A stretch of 64,000 nucleotides of DNA from Bradyrhizobium sp. 21 (GCF_023073335.1 NZ_JADPJG010000035.1:177902-241901); one strand, 5' to 3'; shown: positions 35,684-44,930, counted from the first letter of the stretch. The notes: generated by a model not told the origin, from the sequence alone. Numbers and translations: made by a program.

Positions 35684-35790
35684 GTGAGCTTCGTCCTGCT
35701 CAAGCTGGTCGGCCGGTTCGCGCCCCTTGCGCGTATCCTGTGAGCACGAGTTCGAGGGACTGGATATTTCGCAGCACGGCGAAGCCCTCC
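35684..35790 (+). pseudogene. amtB 3' remnant
   Basis: This 107-bp stretch aligns with the last 110 bp of amtB1: VSFVLLKLVG in one frame, then EHEFEGLDISQHGEALQ in another, separated by a one-base insertion, with no body of the gene upstream. It lies directly after clpP and before glnK2-amtB2. It is the scar of an extra amtB copy and points to tandem duplication of this locus followed by deletion. Confidence 0.85.
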
Positions 35791-35984
35791 AAGAGGCGGT
35801 CACCTTACTGAATTACCGTTCCGCTGCCCGAGCCCTGTGCAACATTGTGTCGGCGGCCTGTCGTGCCTTGTTTTTGATCAGTCATGACCACGTATTGAGC
35901 GCGACGTAATGGCGCACTGCACCGCAATACGCGTTAAACGCGAAAACACCCGTTTTCATAGTCCGTTAGCCAACGTGCCCGATC

Positions 35985-36000
35985 TGGCACGGCATTTGAT
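35985..36000 (+). promoter_or_regulatory. Sigma-54-like promoter of glnK2
   Basis: TGGCACGGCATTTGAT matches the sigma-54 consensus TGGCACG-N4-TTGCA, with an exact -24 block and TTGA in place of TTGC at -12. It is 112 bp upstream of the glnK2 ATG, with a plausible NtrC half-site TGCACC at 35918. This suits nitrogen-starvation control. Confidence 0.65.
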
Positions 36001-36111
36001 TCTATGGGTCCTGGCTGTGCCCGCGTAGTGAACTTTCTCCCTCGTGGCGAACCAGTCGAGAAACGCCCGGCCACGTCCGGACCGGGCTCAAGCGGGGATA
36101 GGATAGGACCC

Positions 36112-36450
36112 ATGAAAATTGTTATGGCGATTATCAAGCCATTCAAGCTGGAAGAAGTCCGTGACGCCCTGACCGCCATCGGCGTTCACGGTCTTACGGT
36201 GACGGAAGTCAAGGGATATGGCCGCCAGAAGGGCCATACGGAAATCTATCGCGGCGCCGAATATGCCGTGAGCTTCCTGCCCAAGATCAAGATCGAGGTC
36301 GCTGTCGCCTCCGACCAGGTCGACAAGACCATCGACGCCATCACGTCCGCCGCTAAAACCGGACAGATCGGCGACGGCAAGATCTTCGTCATCAACCTCG
36401 ACCATGCGGTTCGCATCCGCACCGGCGAGGCCGACGCAGCGGCACTTTGA
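36112..36450 (+). CDS. glnK: PII nitrogen regulatory protein, copy 2
   Basis: A 112-residue PII protein very similar to copy 1 along its whole length, with T-loop Tyr51 (GRQKGHTEIYRGAEY) and the same C-terminal motif. The leader of about 110 bases carries the sigma-54-like promoter. It is followed at 39 bp by amtB2. It probably responds to nitrogen limitation, with copy 1 differently regulated. Confidence 0.96.
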   Translation: MKIVMAIIKPFKLEEVRDALTAIGVHGLTVTEVKGYGRQKGHTEIYRGAEYAVSFLPKIKIEVAVASDQVDKTIDAITSAAKTGQIGDGKIFVINLDHAVRIRTGEADAAAL

Positions 36451-36489
36451 TTTCGCGCTCAACCAAAAATTCAATCAGGAGTAAATGAA

Positions 36490-37938
36490 ATGACGTTTAA
36501 GCGTCCCTATGGCGCGGGATTGGCGGCTCTCGCAGTCGGCCTGTTCGCTGCGACCGCAGCCTATGCCGAGCCAACGGTCAACAAGGGAGACAACGCCTGG
36601 ATGCTGACATCGACAGTGCTCGTGCTGTTGATGACGATCCCCGGCCTCGCGCTGTTCTACGGCGGTCTCGTCCGTTCCAAGAACATGCTCTCGGTCCTGA
36701 TGCAGGTGTTCTACACCGTCTGCATCGTCACCGTGATCTGGGCCGTCTACGGCTACAGCCTCGCCTTCACCGGCGGCTCGGACTTCATCGGCGGCTTCTC
36801 CAAGGCCTTCATGATGGGCGTCACCACCGACTCGAAGGCTGCGACCTTCTCGGTCGACGCCAACATCTCGGAGCTCATCTATATGTGCTTCCAGATGACC
36901 TTCGCGGCGATCACGCCCGCCCTCATCGTCGGCGCCTTCGCCGAGCGCATGAAGTTCTCGGCGATCGCCCTCTTCATCCCGCTCTGGGTCACGCTGATCT
37001 ACTTCCCGATCGCGCACATGGTCTGGTACTGGCCCGGCCCGGACGCGATCCAGGATGCGGCCAAGGCACTTGCCGCCGCGGCTGACGGCGCGGCGAAGAC
37101 TGCGGCTCAGGCCAAGCTCGACGAGATCAACGCCGACGCCGGCTGGATCTTCAAGAAGGGCGCGATCGACTTCGCTGGCGGCACCGTGGTGCACATCAAC
37201 GCCGGCATCGCAGGTCTCGTCGGCGCTCTCCTGATCGGCAAGCGCACCGGCTACGGCAAGGAGCTGATGGCTCCGCACTCTCTGACCATGTCGATGATCG
37301 GCGCCTCGCTGCTCTGGGTCGGCTGGTTCGGCTTCAACGCCGGCTCCAACCTCGAAGCCAATGGCGGCGCAGCCCTCGCCATGACCAACTCCTTCGTCGC
37401 CACCGCAGCCGCCGCGCTGTCGTGGATGTTCGCGGAGTGGATCATCAAGGGTCACCCGTCGGTGCTCGGCGTCATCTCCGGCGCCGTCGCGGGCCTCGTG
37501 GCGGTCACGCCGGCGGCCGGCTTCTCCGGCGTGATGGGTGCGATCGTCCTCGGTCTCGTGGTCGGCGTGGTCTGCCTGTTCTTCTGCACCGTCGTGAAGA
37601 ACGCGCTCGGCTACGACGACTCCCTCGACGTGTTCGGCGTGCACTGCATCGGCGGGATCATCGGCGCTCTCGGCACCGGCATCCTGGTCAATCCTGCTCT
37701 CGGCGGTGCCGGGATCATCGACTACACCGCCATCCCGCCGAAGGTTGCCGATTACGACTTCGCGGCGCAGATGATCTCCCAGATCGAGGCCGTCTGCACC
37801 ACGCTGGTGTGGTCAGGCGTCGGTTCGGCGATCCTCTACAAGGTCGTCGATGTGATCGTTGGCCTCCGCGCCAATGTCGAGACCGAGCGTGAAGGTCTGG
37901 ACATCACCGAGCACACCGAGCGCGCCTACAACATGTAA
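36490..37938 (+). CDS. amtB: Ammonium transporter, copy 2
   Basis: A 482-residue Amt channel with a signal peptide (FAATAAYA). The pore histidines are in FAGGTVVHINAGIAG and DVFGVHCIGG. Compared with copy 1 it has an insertion of roughly 40-45 residues rich in Ala (around DAIQDAAKALAAAADGAAKTA) between WYWPGP and the GAIDFAGG helix. It is followed by a strong terminator. It forms an operon with glnK2. Confidence 0.96.
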   Translation: MTFKRPYGAGLAALAVGLFAATAAYAEPTVNKGDNAWMLTSTVLVLLMTIPGLALFYGGLVRSKNMLSVLMQVFYTVCIVTVIWAVYGYSLAFTGGSDFIGGFSKAFMMGVTTDSKAATFSVDANISELIYMCFQMTFAAITPALIVGAFAERMKFSAIALFIPLWVTLIYFPIAHMVWYWPGPDAIQDAAKALAAAADGAAKTAAQAKLDEINADAGWIFKKGAIDFAGGTVVHINAGIAGLVGALLIGKRTGYGKELMAPHSLTMSMIGASLLWVGWFGFNAGSNLEANGGAALAMTNSFVATAAAALSWMFAEWIIKGHPSVLGVISGAVAGLVAVTPAAGFSGVMGAIVLGLVVGVVCLFFCTVVKNALGYDDSLDVFGVHCIGGIIGALGTGILVNPALGGAGIIDYTAIPPKVADYDFAAQMISQIEAVCTTLVWSGVGSAILYKVVDVIVGLRANVETEREGLDITEHTERAYNM

Positions 37939-38022
37939 GTCTCCTCCCGGGCGAGGCCTCCTCGGAAGTCGCGCCCACAACTACGGTTTGGGGCACATAC
38001 CCGGCAATGTCCCGACCGTTGA

Positions 38023-38057
38023 GGGGCTCCAGCGCAAGTTGGAGCCCCTTTCTTTTT
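38023..38057 (+). terminator. Intrinsic terminator after amtB2
   Basis: GGGGCTCCA and TGGAGCCCC form a 9-bp stem around an 8-base loop, followed by TTTCTTTTT. It lies 84 bp past the amtB2 stop. Confidence 0.9.
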
Positions 38058-38142
38058 CATCCATCAGGCGAAGAAAAAGATTGCCATTCCAGGCAGCCGG
38101 CGCAGAAATACCGACCACAAAAACAACAATCGGGAGGTCGTC

Positions 38143-38547
38143 ATGCGTTTGGAAGGCGGATGCTATTGCGGCGAAGTGCGCTACGTGGCCGAGGGCGATC
38201 CGATGATGCAGGCCCAGTGTCATTGCCGCGAATGCCAGTACATCTCGGGCGGCGCGCCCAACACGTTCATCGCGATGCCGGCAGCCGGCTTCAGCTACAT
38301 CATCGGGCAACCCAAGCAGTTCACGCGCAAGGACCTCGAGCGCGCCGTGACCCGCGAATTCTGCGCCGAGTGCGGCACGCATCTGGTGACCAAGGTTCCG
38401 GGACTGCCGGCGGCGATCCTGAAGGTCGGCACGCTGGACGAACCGGATCAGTTCCATCCGCAGATGGCGATCTACACCTGCGACAAGCAGGAATTCCACG
38501 CCATCCCCGCGGGCATGCCGACGTTCGAGAAGCTGCCGGGGCACTGA
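38143..38547 (+). CDS. GFA family zinc protein (DUF636)
   Basis: A 134-residue protein with zinc-binding Cys motifs GGCYCGEVRY, CHCRECQ and FCAECGTHL, the pattern of glutathione-dependent formaldehyde-activating enzyme (GFA). The Gfa catalytic role in formaldehyde oxidation is disputed, and most paralogues are uncharacterised. It stands alone between amtB2 and a repeat element. Confidence 0.9.
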   Translation: MRLEGGCYCGEVRYVAEGDPMMQAQCHCRECQYISGGAPNTFIAMPAAGFSYIIGQPKQFTRKDLERAVTREFCAECGTHLVTKVPGLPAAILKVGTLDEPDQFHPQMAIYTCDKQEFHAIPAGMPTFEKLPGH

Positions 38548-38560
38548 TGCCGCGGCGACG

Positions 38561-38686
38561 GTGCGCTCCCTCTCCCGCTTGCGGGGGAGGACCGGGGTGG
38601 GGGCTGCCCCCGCAATCGAGGACCCCGTGAGGATAGAGCCCTCACCCGGCGCTTGCGCGCCGACCTCTCCCGCAGCGGGAGAGGTT
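38561..38686. repeat. Paired palindromic repeat (family B)
   Basis: It has the same design as 26371-26500: arms CTCTCCCGCTTGCGGG and CTCTCCCGCAGCGGGAGAG, with similar centre CCCTCACCC. It lies just past the GFA gene. Confidence 0.85.
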
Positions 38687-38815
38687 AAGCCGCCCCAACC
38701 CCCTGTAATCCGGCGCCATTATTCCTGCTCTGGACGGAGGCGGCGACCGATGGTTAATCGCGTCTTAACCTCGCCCTATCTATGGTGAACTGAACCGCTT
38801 CCCGCCGGCGTATCC

Positions 38816-40066
38816 ATGCGACCGGCTGTTCCAAGAGTGCTGGCGCCCAGAATGGCTATGACTGCTTCATCCCGCGCGCCGCAGGCCGGTGGAAGCTCCG
38901 ATACCGGGCGCTCACCCTTCGTCCGGCTGAATGAGCTGCTGGCGCCGCATCAACCTGGCAAGCCCTTGATTTCGCTCGCCGTCGGCGAACCGCAGCACCC
39001 GGTGCCGGACTTCGTCGGCCCGGTGCTCGCCCAGCACATCGCCGATTTCGGCCGTTACCCGGCGAACAAGGGCACCGACCCGTTCCGAAAGGCTGCCGGT
39101 GCCTGGCTGTCGTCGCGCTTCAACCTGCCGCGGCCGCTCGACCCCGAGAGCGAGATTCTCGTCCTCAATGGCAGCCGAGAGGGGCTGTTCCTCGCGGCGA
39201 TCGCAGCGGCGCGCTATGTCGGTCCGCGTCCCGGCAAGCCCGCGATCCTGATGCCGAACCCGTTCTATCCGGTCTATGGCGCTGGCGCCCACGCAGCCGC
39301 TTGCGAGCCGATCTACCTGCCGACCACCGTCGAAAACGGCTTCCTGCCCGATCTCGATGCCATCGACGAGGCGACGCTGGCGCGCACGGTGGCGTTCTAT
39401 CTGGCTTCGCCCGCCAACCCTCAAGGCTCGGTCGCCAAGCCCGACTATTTCAGGCGGCTGAAGCAGCTCGCCGACCGCTACGGCTTCGTGATCCTCAGCG
39501 ACGAGTGCTATTCCGAGATCTACACGCGCGAAGCGCCGGGCAGCGCGCTCGAATGCGCCGGCCCCGATTTCACCCGCGTGGTTGCGTTCCAGTCGCTGTC
39601 GAAGCGCTCCAACCTGCCGGGCCTGCGCGTCGGCTTCGCCGCCGGCGACAAGAAGTTGATCGGCATGTTCCTCGAGCTGCGCAACATTGCAGCACCGCAG
39701 GTGCCAGTGCCGCTCCAGCAGGTCGCGACCGTTGCGTACGGCGACGAAGCGCATGTCGAGGAGAACCGCCGGCTCTACCGGATCAAGTTCGATCTCGCCG
39801 ACCAGATCATCGGCAATCGCTACGGCTATCGCCGGCCCGATGCCGGCTTCTGCGTCTGGCTCGACACATCCGCGCTCGGCGACGATGTGTCGGTGTGTCT
39901 AAAACTTTTCACGGAAGCAGGCGTGCGCGTGGTGCCCGGCAGCTTTTTGGCGCGGCTCCAGCCCAACGGCTTCAATCCCGGCGCAGGCTACATTCGCCTG
40001 GCGCTGGTGCAGGATGGCGAGACCACGGCGCAGGCGCTGCACCGCCTGGTCGAGACTCTGGGTTAG
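38816..40066 (+). CDS. PLP-dependent class I/II aminotransferase
   Basis: A 416-residue fold-type I enzyme. PLP Lys is in QSLSKRSNLPGLRVGFAAG (near residue 263). Other marks are ILSDECYSEIYTRE (PLP-contacting Asp and Tyr) and RPDAGFCVWLDT. The family resembles succinyldiaminopimelate transaminase (DapC-like); the substrate is not certain. Start alternatives are 38816, 38852 and 38858. It is 9 bp before ftsK, so probably cotranscribed. Confidence 0.88.
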   Translation: MRPAVPRVLAPRMAMTASSRAPQAGGSSDTGRSPFVRLNELLAPHQPGKPLISLAVGEPQHPVPDFVGPVLAQHIADFGRYPANKGTDPFRKAAGAWLSSRFNLPRPLDPESEILVLNGSREGLFLAAIAAARYVGPRPGKPAILMPNPFYPVYGAGAHAAACEPIYLPTTVENGFLPDLDAIDEATLARTVAFYLASPANPQGSVAKPDYFRRLKQLADRYGFVILSDECYSEIYTREAPGSALECAGPDFTRVVAFQSLSKRSNLPGLRVGFAAGDKKLIGMFLELRNIAAPQVPVPLQQVATVAYGDEAHVEENRRLYRIKFDLADQIIGNRYGYRRPDAGFCVWLDTSALGDDVSVCLKLFTEAGVRVVPGSFLARLQPNGFNPGAGYIRLALVQDGETTAQALHRLVETLG

Positions 40067-40075
40067 GCGGGGCCC

Positions 40076-42550
40076 ATGAGCATGTCGGCAATCGAACGTG
40101 TCATTCCCCTGGTCGGCCATCTGCCGGCGTCGATCCGCGAGGGGCTGGCGCGGCGCGTGCGCGAGCTCGCCGGCTTCGGCCTGATCACGCTGTCGGGCGT
40201 CGCCTCGGCCGCGCTGATGACCTGGTCGGTGCAGGATCCCAGCCTCAGCCACGCGACCTCGCGGCCGATCCGCAACATTCTCGGCTATGCCGGCGCGATC
40301 GGCGCCGACCTTGCGATGCAGATCCTCGGCCTCGGCGCCATCATGCTGGTCCTGACCGTCGCGGTCTGGGGCTGGCGCATGATGACGCATCGCGCGTTCG
40401 ACCGCGAAGCGCTGCGGCTCGGCTCCTGGATCCTCTGCACGGTGATCGCCGCTGGTTTTGTCAGCTGCTGGCCGCATGGCGGCGCATGGCCGCTGCCGAC
40501 CGGCCTCGGCGGCGTGGTCGGCGATGCGCTGGTGCGCGCCCCCGCGGTGATTTTTGGGCCGGCCGGCACGATCTATCGCATGGTGCTGGGCGCGATCCTG
40601 TTCGCCGCGATGGCGGCGACCTTCCTGATCGCCTGCGGCCTCGGCGCACGTGAGCGTGACGACGAGCTCGCGGAGATCGAGGACGACGACAAGCCGCTCG
40701 ACGAAGACGGAGAGAGCGATCGCGGTTCGGTGTCGCTGGGCTGGCTGTTTCATGCGGTGATGAGCACGAAGGCGCGGTTGATTTGGCTGCTTGGCGCTGC
40801 TTACCGCTCGCTGGTCTCGAGCGGACCGAAGACCAAGGCTGTTGCGTTCAGCCGCCAGGAGCCGAATCTTGGCGGCGGCCGCGCCGCGGCGTCGATCTCG
40901 CCGCAGTCCGAAGACGAGGACCACGAGGACGATCACGAAGAAGAGGACGAGGAAGAGGAAGAGGAGGAGCCGGCCGCCCGCGCCCCGCGCAAGAAGGCTG
41001 CGCCGAAGGCCGCTTCCAAAAAATCCTCCGACAAGTTCGAACTTCCGTCCGTGTCCGTGCTGGCCGCGCCCAAGGCCGGCGATCGCCAGCCGCTCAGCAA
41101 GGCCGAGCTGGAAGCCAATTCGCGCGCGCTCGAAGGCGTGCTGCAGGATTTCGGCGTACGTGGCGAGATCGTGAAGGCCCATCCGGGCCCCGTCGTCACG
41201 CTGTACGAGCTGGAGCCGGCGCCCGGGATCAAATCGTCGCGCGTGATCGGCCTTGCCGACGACATCGCCCGCTCGATGAGCGCATTGTCGGCACGCGTCG
41301 CCGTCGTGCCCGGCCGCAACGCCATCGGCATCGAACTGCCGAACGCGCATCGCGAAAAGGTGTATCTGCGCGAACTGTTGATCGCCAAGGAGACCGTCGA
41401 CACGGTTGCAAAACTGCCGCTCTGCCTCGGCAAGACCATCGGCGGCGACCCTGTTATCATCGATCTCGCGCGCACGCCGCACATGCTGATCGCCGGCACC
41501 ACCGGCTCCGGCAAGTCGGTCGCGATCAACACCATGATCCTCAGCCTGGTCTACCGGCTGCGCCCCGACCAGTGCCGCCTGATCATGGTCGATCCCAAGA
41601 TGCTCGAACTCTCCGTCTATGACGGCATTCCCCATCTCCTCACGCCGGTTGTGACCGACCCGAAGAAGGCGGTGGTCGCGCTGAAATGGGCCGTGCGCGA
41701 GATGGAAGAGCGCTACAAGAACATGGCCAAGCTCGGCGTGCGCAGCATCGACGGCTACAACACGCGCTTGCTCGAACTGAAGGCCAAGGGCGAGGAGCCG
41801 ACGCGCACGGTGCATACCGGCTTCGACAAGGAAACCGGCAAGGCGATCTACGAGGAAGAGAAGCTCTCGCTCGACCCGCTGCCCTACATCGTCATCATCG
41901 TCGACGAAATGGCGGATCTGATGATGGTCGCCGGCAAGGACATCGAAGGCGCGGTGCAGCGCCTCGCGCAGATGGCGCGCGCCGCCGGCCTGCACGTGAT
42001 CCTGGCGACGCAGCGTCCGTCGGTCGACGTCATCACCGGCACCATCAAGGCCAACTTCCCGACCCGCATCGCCTTCCAGGTGACGTCCAAGATCGACAGC
42101 CGAACCATTTTGGGCGAGATGGGCGCCGAGCAGCTGCTCGGCCAGGGCGACATGCTTTATATGGCCGGCGGCGGCCGCATCAGCCGCGTGCACGGACCGT
42201 TCGCGTCGGACGAGGAAGTCGAGAAGGTGGTGCGTCACCTCAAGACGCAAGGCCAGCCGGAATATCTCGAAGCCGTTACCGCCGAAGAGCCCACCGAGGA
42301 CGAGGACGGCGCGGTGTTCGACGCCTCCAGCATGGGCGCGGACGGCGGCGGCGATTTGTTCTCGCAGGCGGTTGCCATCGTCAAACGCGACCGCAAGGCC
42401 TCGACCAGCTACATCCAGCGCCGTCTTCAGATCGGCTACAACCGCGCCGCATCGCTGATGGAGCGCATGGAACTGGAGGGTATCGTCGGACCCGCCAACC
42501 ACGCCGGCAAGCGCGAGATTCTGGTCGAGGAAGAAGACAGCCATATGTGA
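40076..42550 (+). CDS. ftsK: DNA translocase FtsK
   Basis: An 824-residue septum-located DNA pump with four N-terminal membrane helices (within about 35-210), an acidic linker near residues 280-300 (a long Asp/Glu run), and the FtsK motor with Walker A IAGTTGSGKSVAINTM near 473, PYIVIIVDEMADLM and HVILATQRPSVDVITG. The C-terminal gamma winged-helix (AIVKRDRKASTSYIQRRLQIGYNRAASLME) recognises KOPS. It helps resolve and segregate chromosome termini with XerCD. Confidence 0.96.
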   Translation: MSMSAIERVIPLVGHLPASIREGLARRVRELAGFGLITLSGVASAALMTWSVQDPSLSHATSRPIRNILGYAGAIGADLAMQILGLGAIMLVLTVAVWGWRMMTHRAFDREALRLGSWILCTVIAAGFVSCWPHGGAWPLPTGLGGVVGDALVRAPAVIFGPAGTIYRMVLGAILFAAMAATFLIACGLGARERDDELAEIEDDDKPLDEDGESDRGSVSLGWLFHAVMSTKARLIWLLGAAYRSLVSSGPKTKAVAFSRQEPNLGGGRAAASISPQSEDEDHEDDHEEEDEEEEEEEPAARAPRKKAAPKAASKKSSDKFELPSVSVLAAPKAGDRQPLSKAELEANSRALEGVLQDFGVRGEIVKAHPGPVVTLYELEPAPGIKSSRVIGLADDIARSMSALSARVAVVPGRNAIGIELPNAHREKVYLRELLIAKETVDTVAKLPLCLGKTIGGDPVIIDLARTPHMLIAGTTGSGKSVAINTMILSLVYRLRPDQCRLIMVDPKMLELSVYDGIPHLLTPVVTDPKKAVVALKWAVREMEERYKNMAKLGVRSIDGYNTRLLELKAKGEEPTRTVHTGFDKETGKAIYEEEKLSLDPLPYIVIIVDEMADLMMVAGKDIEGAVQRLAQMARAAGLHVILATQRPSVDVITGTIKANFPTRIAFQVTSKIDSRTILGEMGAEQLLGQGDMLYMAGGGRISRVHGPFASDEEVEKVVRHLKTQGQPEYLEAVTAEEPTEDEDGAVFDASSMGADGGGDLFSQAVAIVKRDRKASTSYIQRRLQIGYNRAASLMERMELEGIVGPANHAGKREILVEEEDSHM

Positions 42551-42644
42551 GGCGAGCCGCCTCAAGCCATCATTGCACGCAAAAACGTTATCTGCTTTTG
42601 GCCGAAATCACGCTAAAAGGGCGCCAGCCACACAGGACGACGCG

Positions 42645-43454
42645 TTGATCAGACATCCGGACATTCGATTCGCTGCCACCATCGCCGCGCGAAGCGCGCG
42701 CGTGGCCGGCGTGCTTCTCGTCACCGCCGCGATGGTGACCGCGGCGTCGTTCGCGCAGACCGTTCCCGTGCCGAAGCCCGCGCCGAAGGGCCGCGATGGC
42801 GCGCCCCAGGGGGGGCCGTCGATTACCGGCGCGACGCAGACGCCGCCGAATCCGGTGATTCCGGATCCGCGCCGCAACGTGCCTAGCAGCATCTTCCAGA
42901 CCTTCGATGCCAATCAGAAGGCGCAGGCGGCCAAGGTCAGCGCCTATTTGTCGTCGTTGTCGACGCTGGTCGGGAATTTCGTCCAGGTCGGCCCCGACGG
43001 CAGCAAGACGCAAGGCGATTTCTACATCCAGAAGCCGGGCAAGGTGCGCTTCGAATATGACGCGCCGAGCCCGATCGACATCGTCGCCGACGGATCGTCG
43101 CTGGTGGTGCGCGACCGCAAGCTCGCCACGCAGGACGTCTATCCGCTGTCGCAGACGCCGCTGCGCTTCCTGCTGTCCGATCGCATCGACCTGATGAAGG
43201 ACACCAACGTCGTCAACGTCTCGGCCGACGACGTCTTCGTCAGCGTCACCATCGAGGAAAAGCAGGCGCTGGTCGGCACCAGCCGCCTCCTGCTGATGTT
43301 CGGCGCCAAGGACGGCCAGTTGAAGCAGTGGACCGTCACCGATCCTCAGGGCTACGACACCACGATCGCGGTCTATAATCTGGACACGAGCAAGAAGCTC
43401 GATCCCGGCATGTTCAAGATCGATTTCACCAATTACGGCCCGTCGCCTGGTTGA
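42645..43454 (+). CDS. lolA: Outer-membrane lipoprotein carrier protein LolA family
   Basis: A 269-residue protein with an N-terminal signal region (VAGVLLVTAAMVTAASFAQT), a Pro-rich stretch, and the LolA-type fold: VGPDGSKTQGDFYIQKPGKVRFEYDAPSPIDIVADGSSLVV. TTG 42645 is chosen because AGGA lies seven bases upstream; another TTG at 42573 is weaker. LolA ferries lipoproteins across the periplasm. It follows ftsK, the same order as in other Rhizobiales. Confidence 0.88.
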   Translation: MIRHPDIRFAATIAARSARVAGVLLVTAAMVTAASFAQTVPVPKPAPKGRDGAPQGGPSITGATQTPPNPVIPDPRRNVPSSIFQTFDANQKAQAAKVSAYLSSLSTLVGNFVQVGPDGSKTQGDFYIQKPGKVRFEYDAPSPIDIVADGSSLVVRDRKLATQDVYPLSQTPLRFLLSDRIDLMKDTNVVNVSADDVFVSVTIEEKQALVGTSRLLLMFGAKDGQLKQWTVTDPQGYDTTIAVYNLDTSKKLDPGMFKIDFTNYGPSPG

Positions 43455-43466
43455 GATCATTGGTGC

Positions 43467-43559
43467 CGTAGGGTGGGCAAAGCGAAGCGTGCCCACCATT
43501 CATGTAACAGGCTCGAAAAGACGGTGGGCACGGCGCTTTGCGCCTTTGCCCACCCTACG
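43467..43559. repeat. Palindromic repeat (family E)
   Basis: TAGGGTGGGCAAAGCGAAG and its counterpart GCCTTTGCCCACCCTA flank about 50 bp. A sibling lies at 55316-55400. Confidence 0.8.
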
Positions 43560-43583
43560 AGAGCTTGCTAAGACGCATCTCTC

Positions 43584-44399
43584 ATGCGTTTTTCCCTGAC
43601 GACCTGGAATATCAATTCGGTGCGGCTGCGCATCGACCTTGTCGCGAAATTCCTCAAGAGCGCGCGGCCGGACGTGCTGTGCCTCCAGGAGACCAAGTGC
43701 ATCGACGATGCCTTTCCGCTGAAGCGCTTCAAGCGCCTCGGCTACGAGCATGTCGCGTTGAACGGCCAGAAGGGCTATCACGGCGTCGCCATCGTCTCGA
43801 AGATTCCGTTCGAATCAAAGGACATCCGCACCTTCTGCGACAAGGTGGATTCCCGCCACATCTCGGTATCGTTCGGCGAGAAGGCACAGATCTCAAAGCC
43901 GTTGGTGGTGCATAATTTCTACGTCCCCGCCGGCGGCGACATTCCCGATCCCGCGCTGAACGAAAAATTCGACCACAAGCTTCGCTTCCTCGACGAGATG
44001 AAGGCGTGCGAGCCGCTGCATCCCCGCGGGGAGGATCGCCACATCCTGGTCGGCGACCTCAACGTCGCGCCACACGAGAACGACGTGTGGTCGCACAAGC
44101 AGCTTCTGAAGGTGGTCTCGCATACGCCTGTCGAAACCGAAAAGCTGCAAGCCGCGCTGGCAGCCGGTGAGTGGGTCGACGTCGCCCGCGAGCGCATTCC
44201 GATGTCGGAAAAGGTCTATACATGGTGGAGCTACCGCTCCGCCGACTGGACCGTCGGCGACCGCGGCCGCAGGCTCGACCACATCTGGGTCTCGCACGCG
44301 CTGAAGGACGCGGTCCAGGACTTCAAGATCTTGCGCGACGCGCGGAGCTGGGAGCGGCCGTCGGACCATGTGCCTGTTACGGTGACGCTGGATCTATGA
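43584..44399 (+). CDS. xth: Exodeoxyribonuclease III
   Basis: A 271-residue AP endonuclease/exonuclease for base-excision repair. The catalytic set is visible: TWNINSVRLR (Asn), LQETK (Glu), VGDLNVAP (Asp/Asn), DRGRRLDHIWVS and the terminal SDHVPV (Asp-His pair). ATG 43584 fits the family N-terminus. Confidence 0.96.
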   Translation: MRFSLTTWNINSVRLRIDLVAKFLKSARPDVLCLQETKCIDDAFPLKRFKRLGYEHVALNGQKGYHGVAIVSKIPFESKDIRTFCDKVDSRHISVSFGEKAQISKPLVVHNFYVPAGGDIPDPALNEKFDHKLRFLDEMKACEPLHPRGEDRHILVGDLNVAPHENDVWSHKQLLKVVSHTPVETEKLQAALAAGEWVDVARERIPMSEKVYTWWSYRSADWTVGDRGRRLDHIWVSHALKDAVQDFKILRDARSWERPSDHVPVTVTLDL

Positions 44400-44401
44400 T
44401 C

Positions 44402-44428
44402 GTCGCCCTGGCGAAAGCCAGGGACGAC
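44402..44428. repeat. Palindromic repeat, family A arm
   Basis: CCCTGGC-GAAA-GCCAGGG with GTCG/CGAC-like flanks. It lies between convergent xth and CNBD genes. Confidence 0.6.
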
Positions 44429-44429
44429 G

Positions 44430-44873
44430 TCAGCTGGTCAGCTTCGCGCCCGCCATCAGGATATCGCTCGCGATCTGACTGGAGCGCACTGCAAATTCAT
44501 CACGAAGACGAACTGCCGCGGCCGGATCACTTTCGAGCACGCGCTGAAACAGGCTGCGCGCGACGCGGATGACGGAGGCGTGCTCGATCGCGATCGCGCT
44601 CGACGGCCGCTTCATCGGCACCACCAGCGCGAGCTCGCCGATCAGCGCACCGGGACCGGCGATCATTTCGGCACCGGCGCCGTCATCGACCCGGAAGGCG
44701 CCGCGCTGGACCACGTAGCCGGCATCGGCATCGTCGCCGAGATTGAACAGGACGTCGCCGCGGACGAAGTTGCGCTGCTCGGATCCGATCGCCAGCATGC
44801 GCAACGAGGCGTCCCCCAACAGGCGCAATGTCGGGACACGCTCGAGAAGCGCTACGTCGTCGTCGATTGACAT
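44430..44873 (-). CDS. Cyclic nucleotide-binding domain protein
   Basis: A 147-residue stand-alone CNBD: FVRGDVLFNLGDDADAGYVVQRGAFRVD, then AGPGALIGELALVVPMKRPSSAIAIEHASVIRVARS, where GELAL and RPSSA form the phosphate-binding cassette. There is no DNA-binding or catalytic domain, so it presumably acts on a partner. It lies 57 bp downstream of the response regulator. Confidence 0.9.
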   Translation of the reverse strand: MSIDDDVALLERVPTLRLLGDASLRMLAIGSEQRNFVRGDVLFNLGDDADAGYVVQRGAFRVDDGAGAEMIAGPGALIGELALVVPMKRPSSAIAIEHASVIRVARSLFQRVLESDPAAAVRLRDEFAVRSSQIASDILMAGAKLTS

Positions 44874-44930
44874 TCAGGTCCGAGGCTCAAGGGCAGCGAT
44901 CTAAAACGATTCGCACGCCCATCAAGCGTA

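Noticed and set aside
35626..35909. Two short frames after clpP
   Set aside because: They are the two halves of the frameshifted amtB tail plus non-coding sequence, not genes.
40918..40975. Possible tandem repeat in the ftsK linker
   Set aside because: It is a GAG/GAC-rich stretch encoding the normal acidic linker.
39899..42565. A very long open frame on the minus strand opposite ftsK
   Set aside because: It lies fully antisense to ftsK, has no family features and reflects high-GC codon bias.
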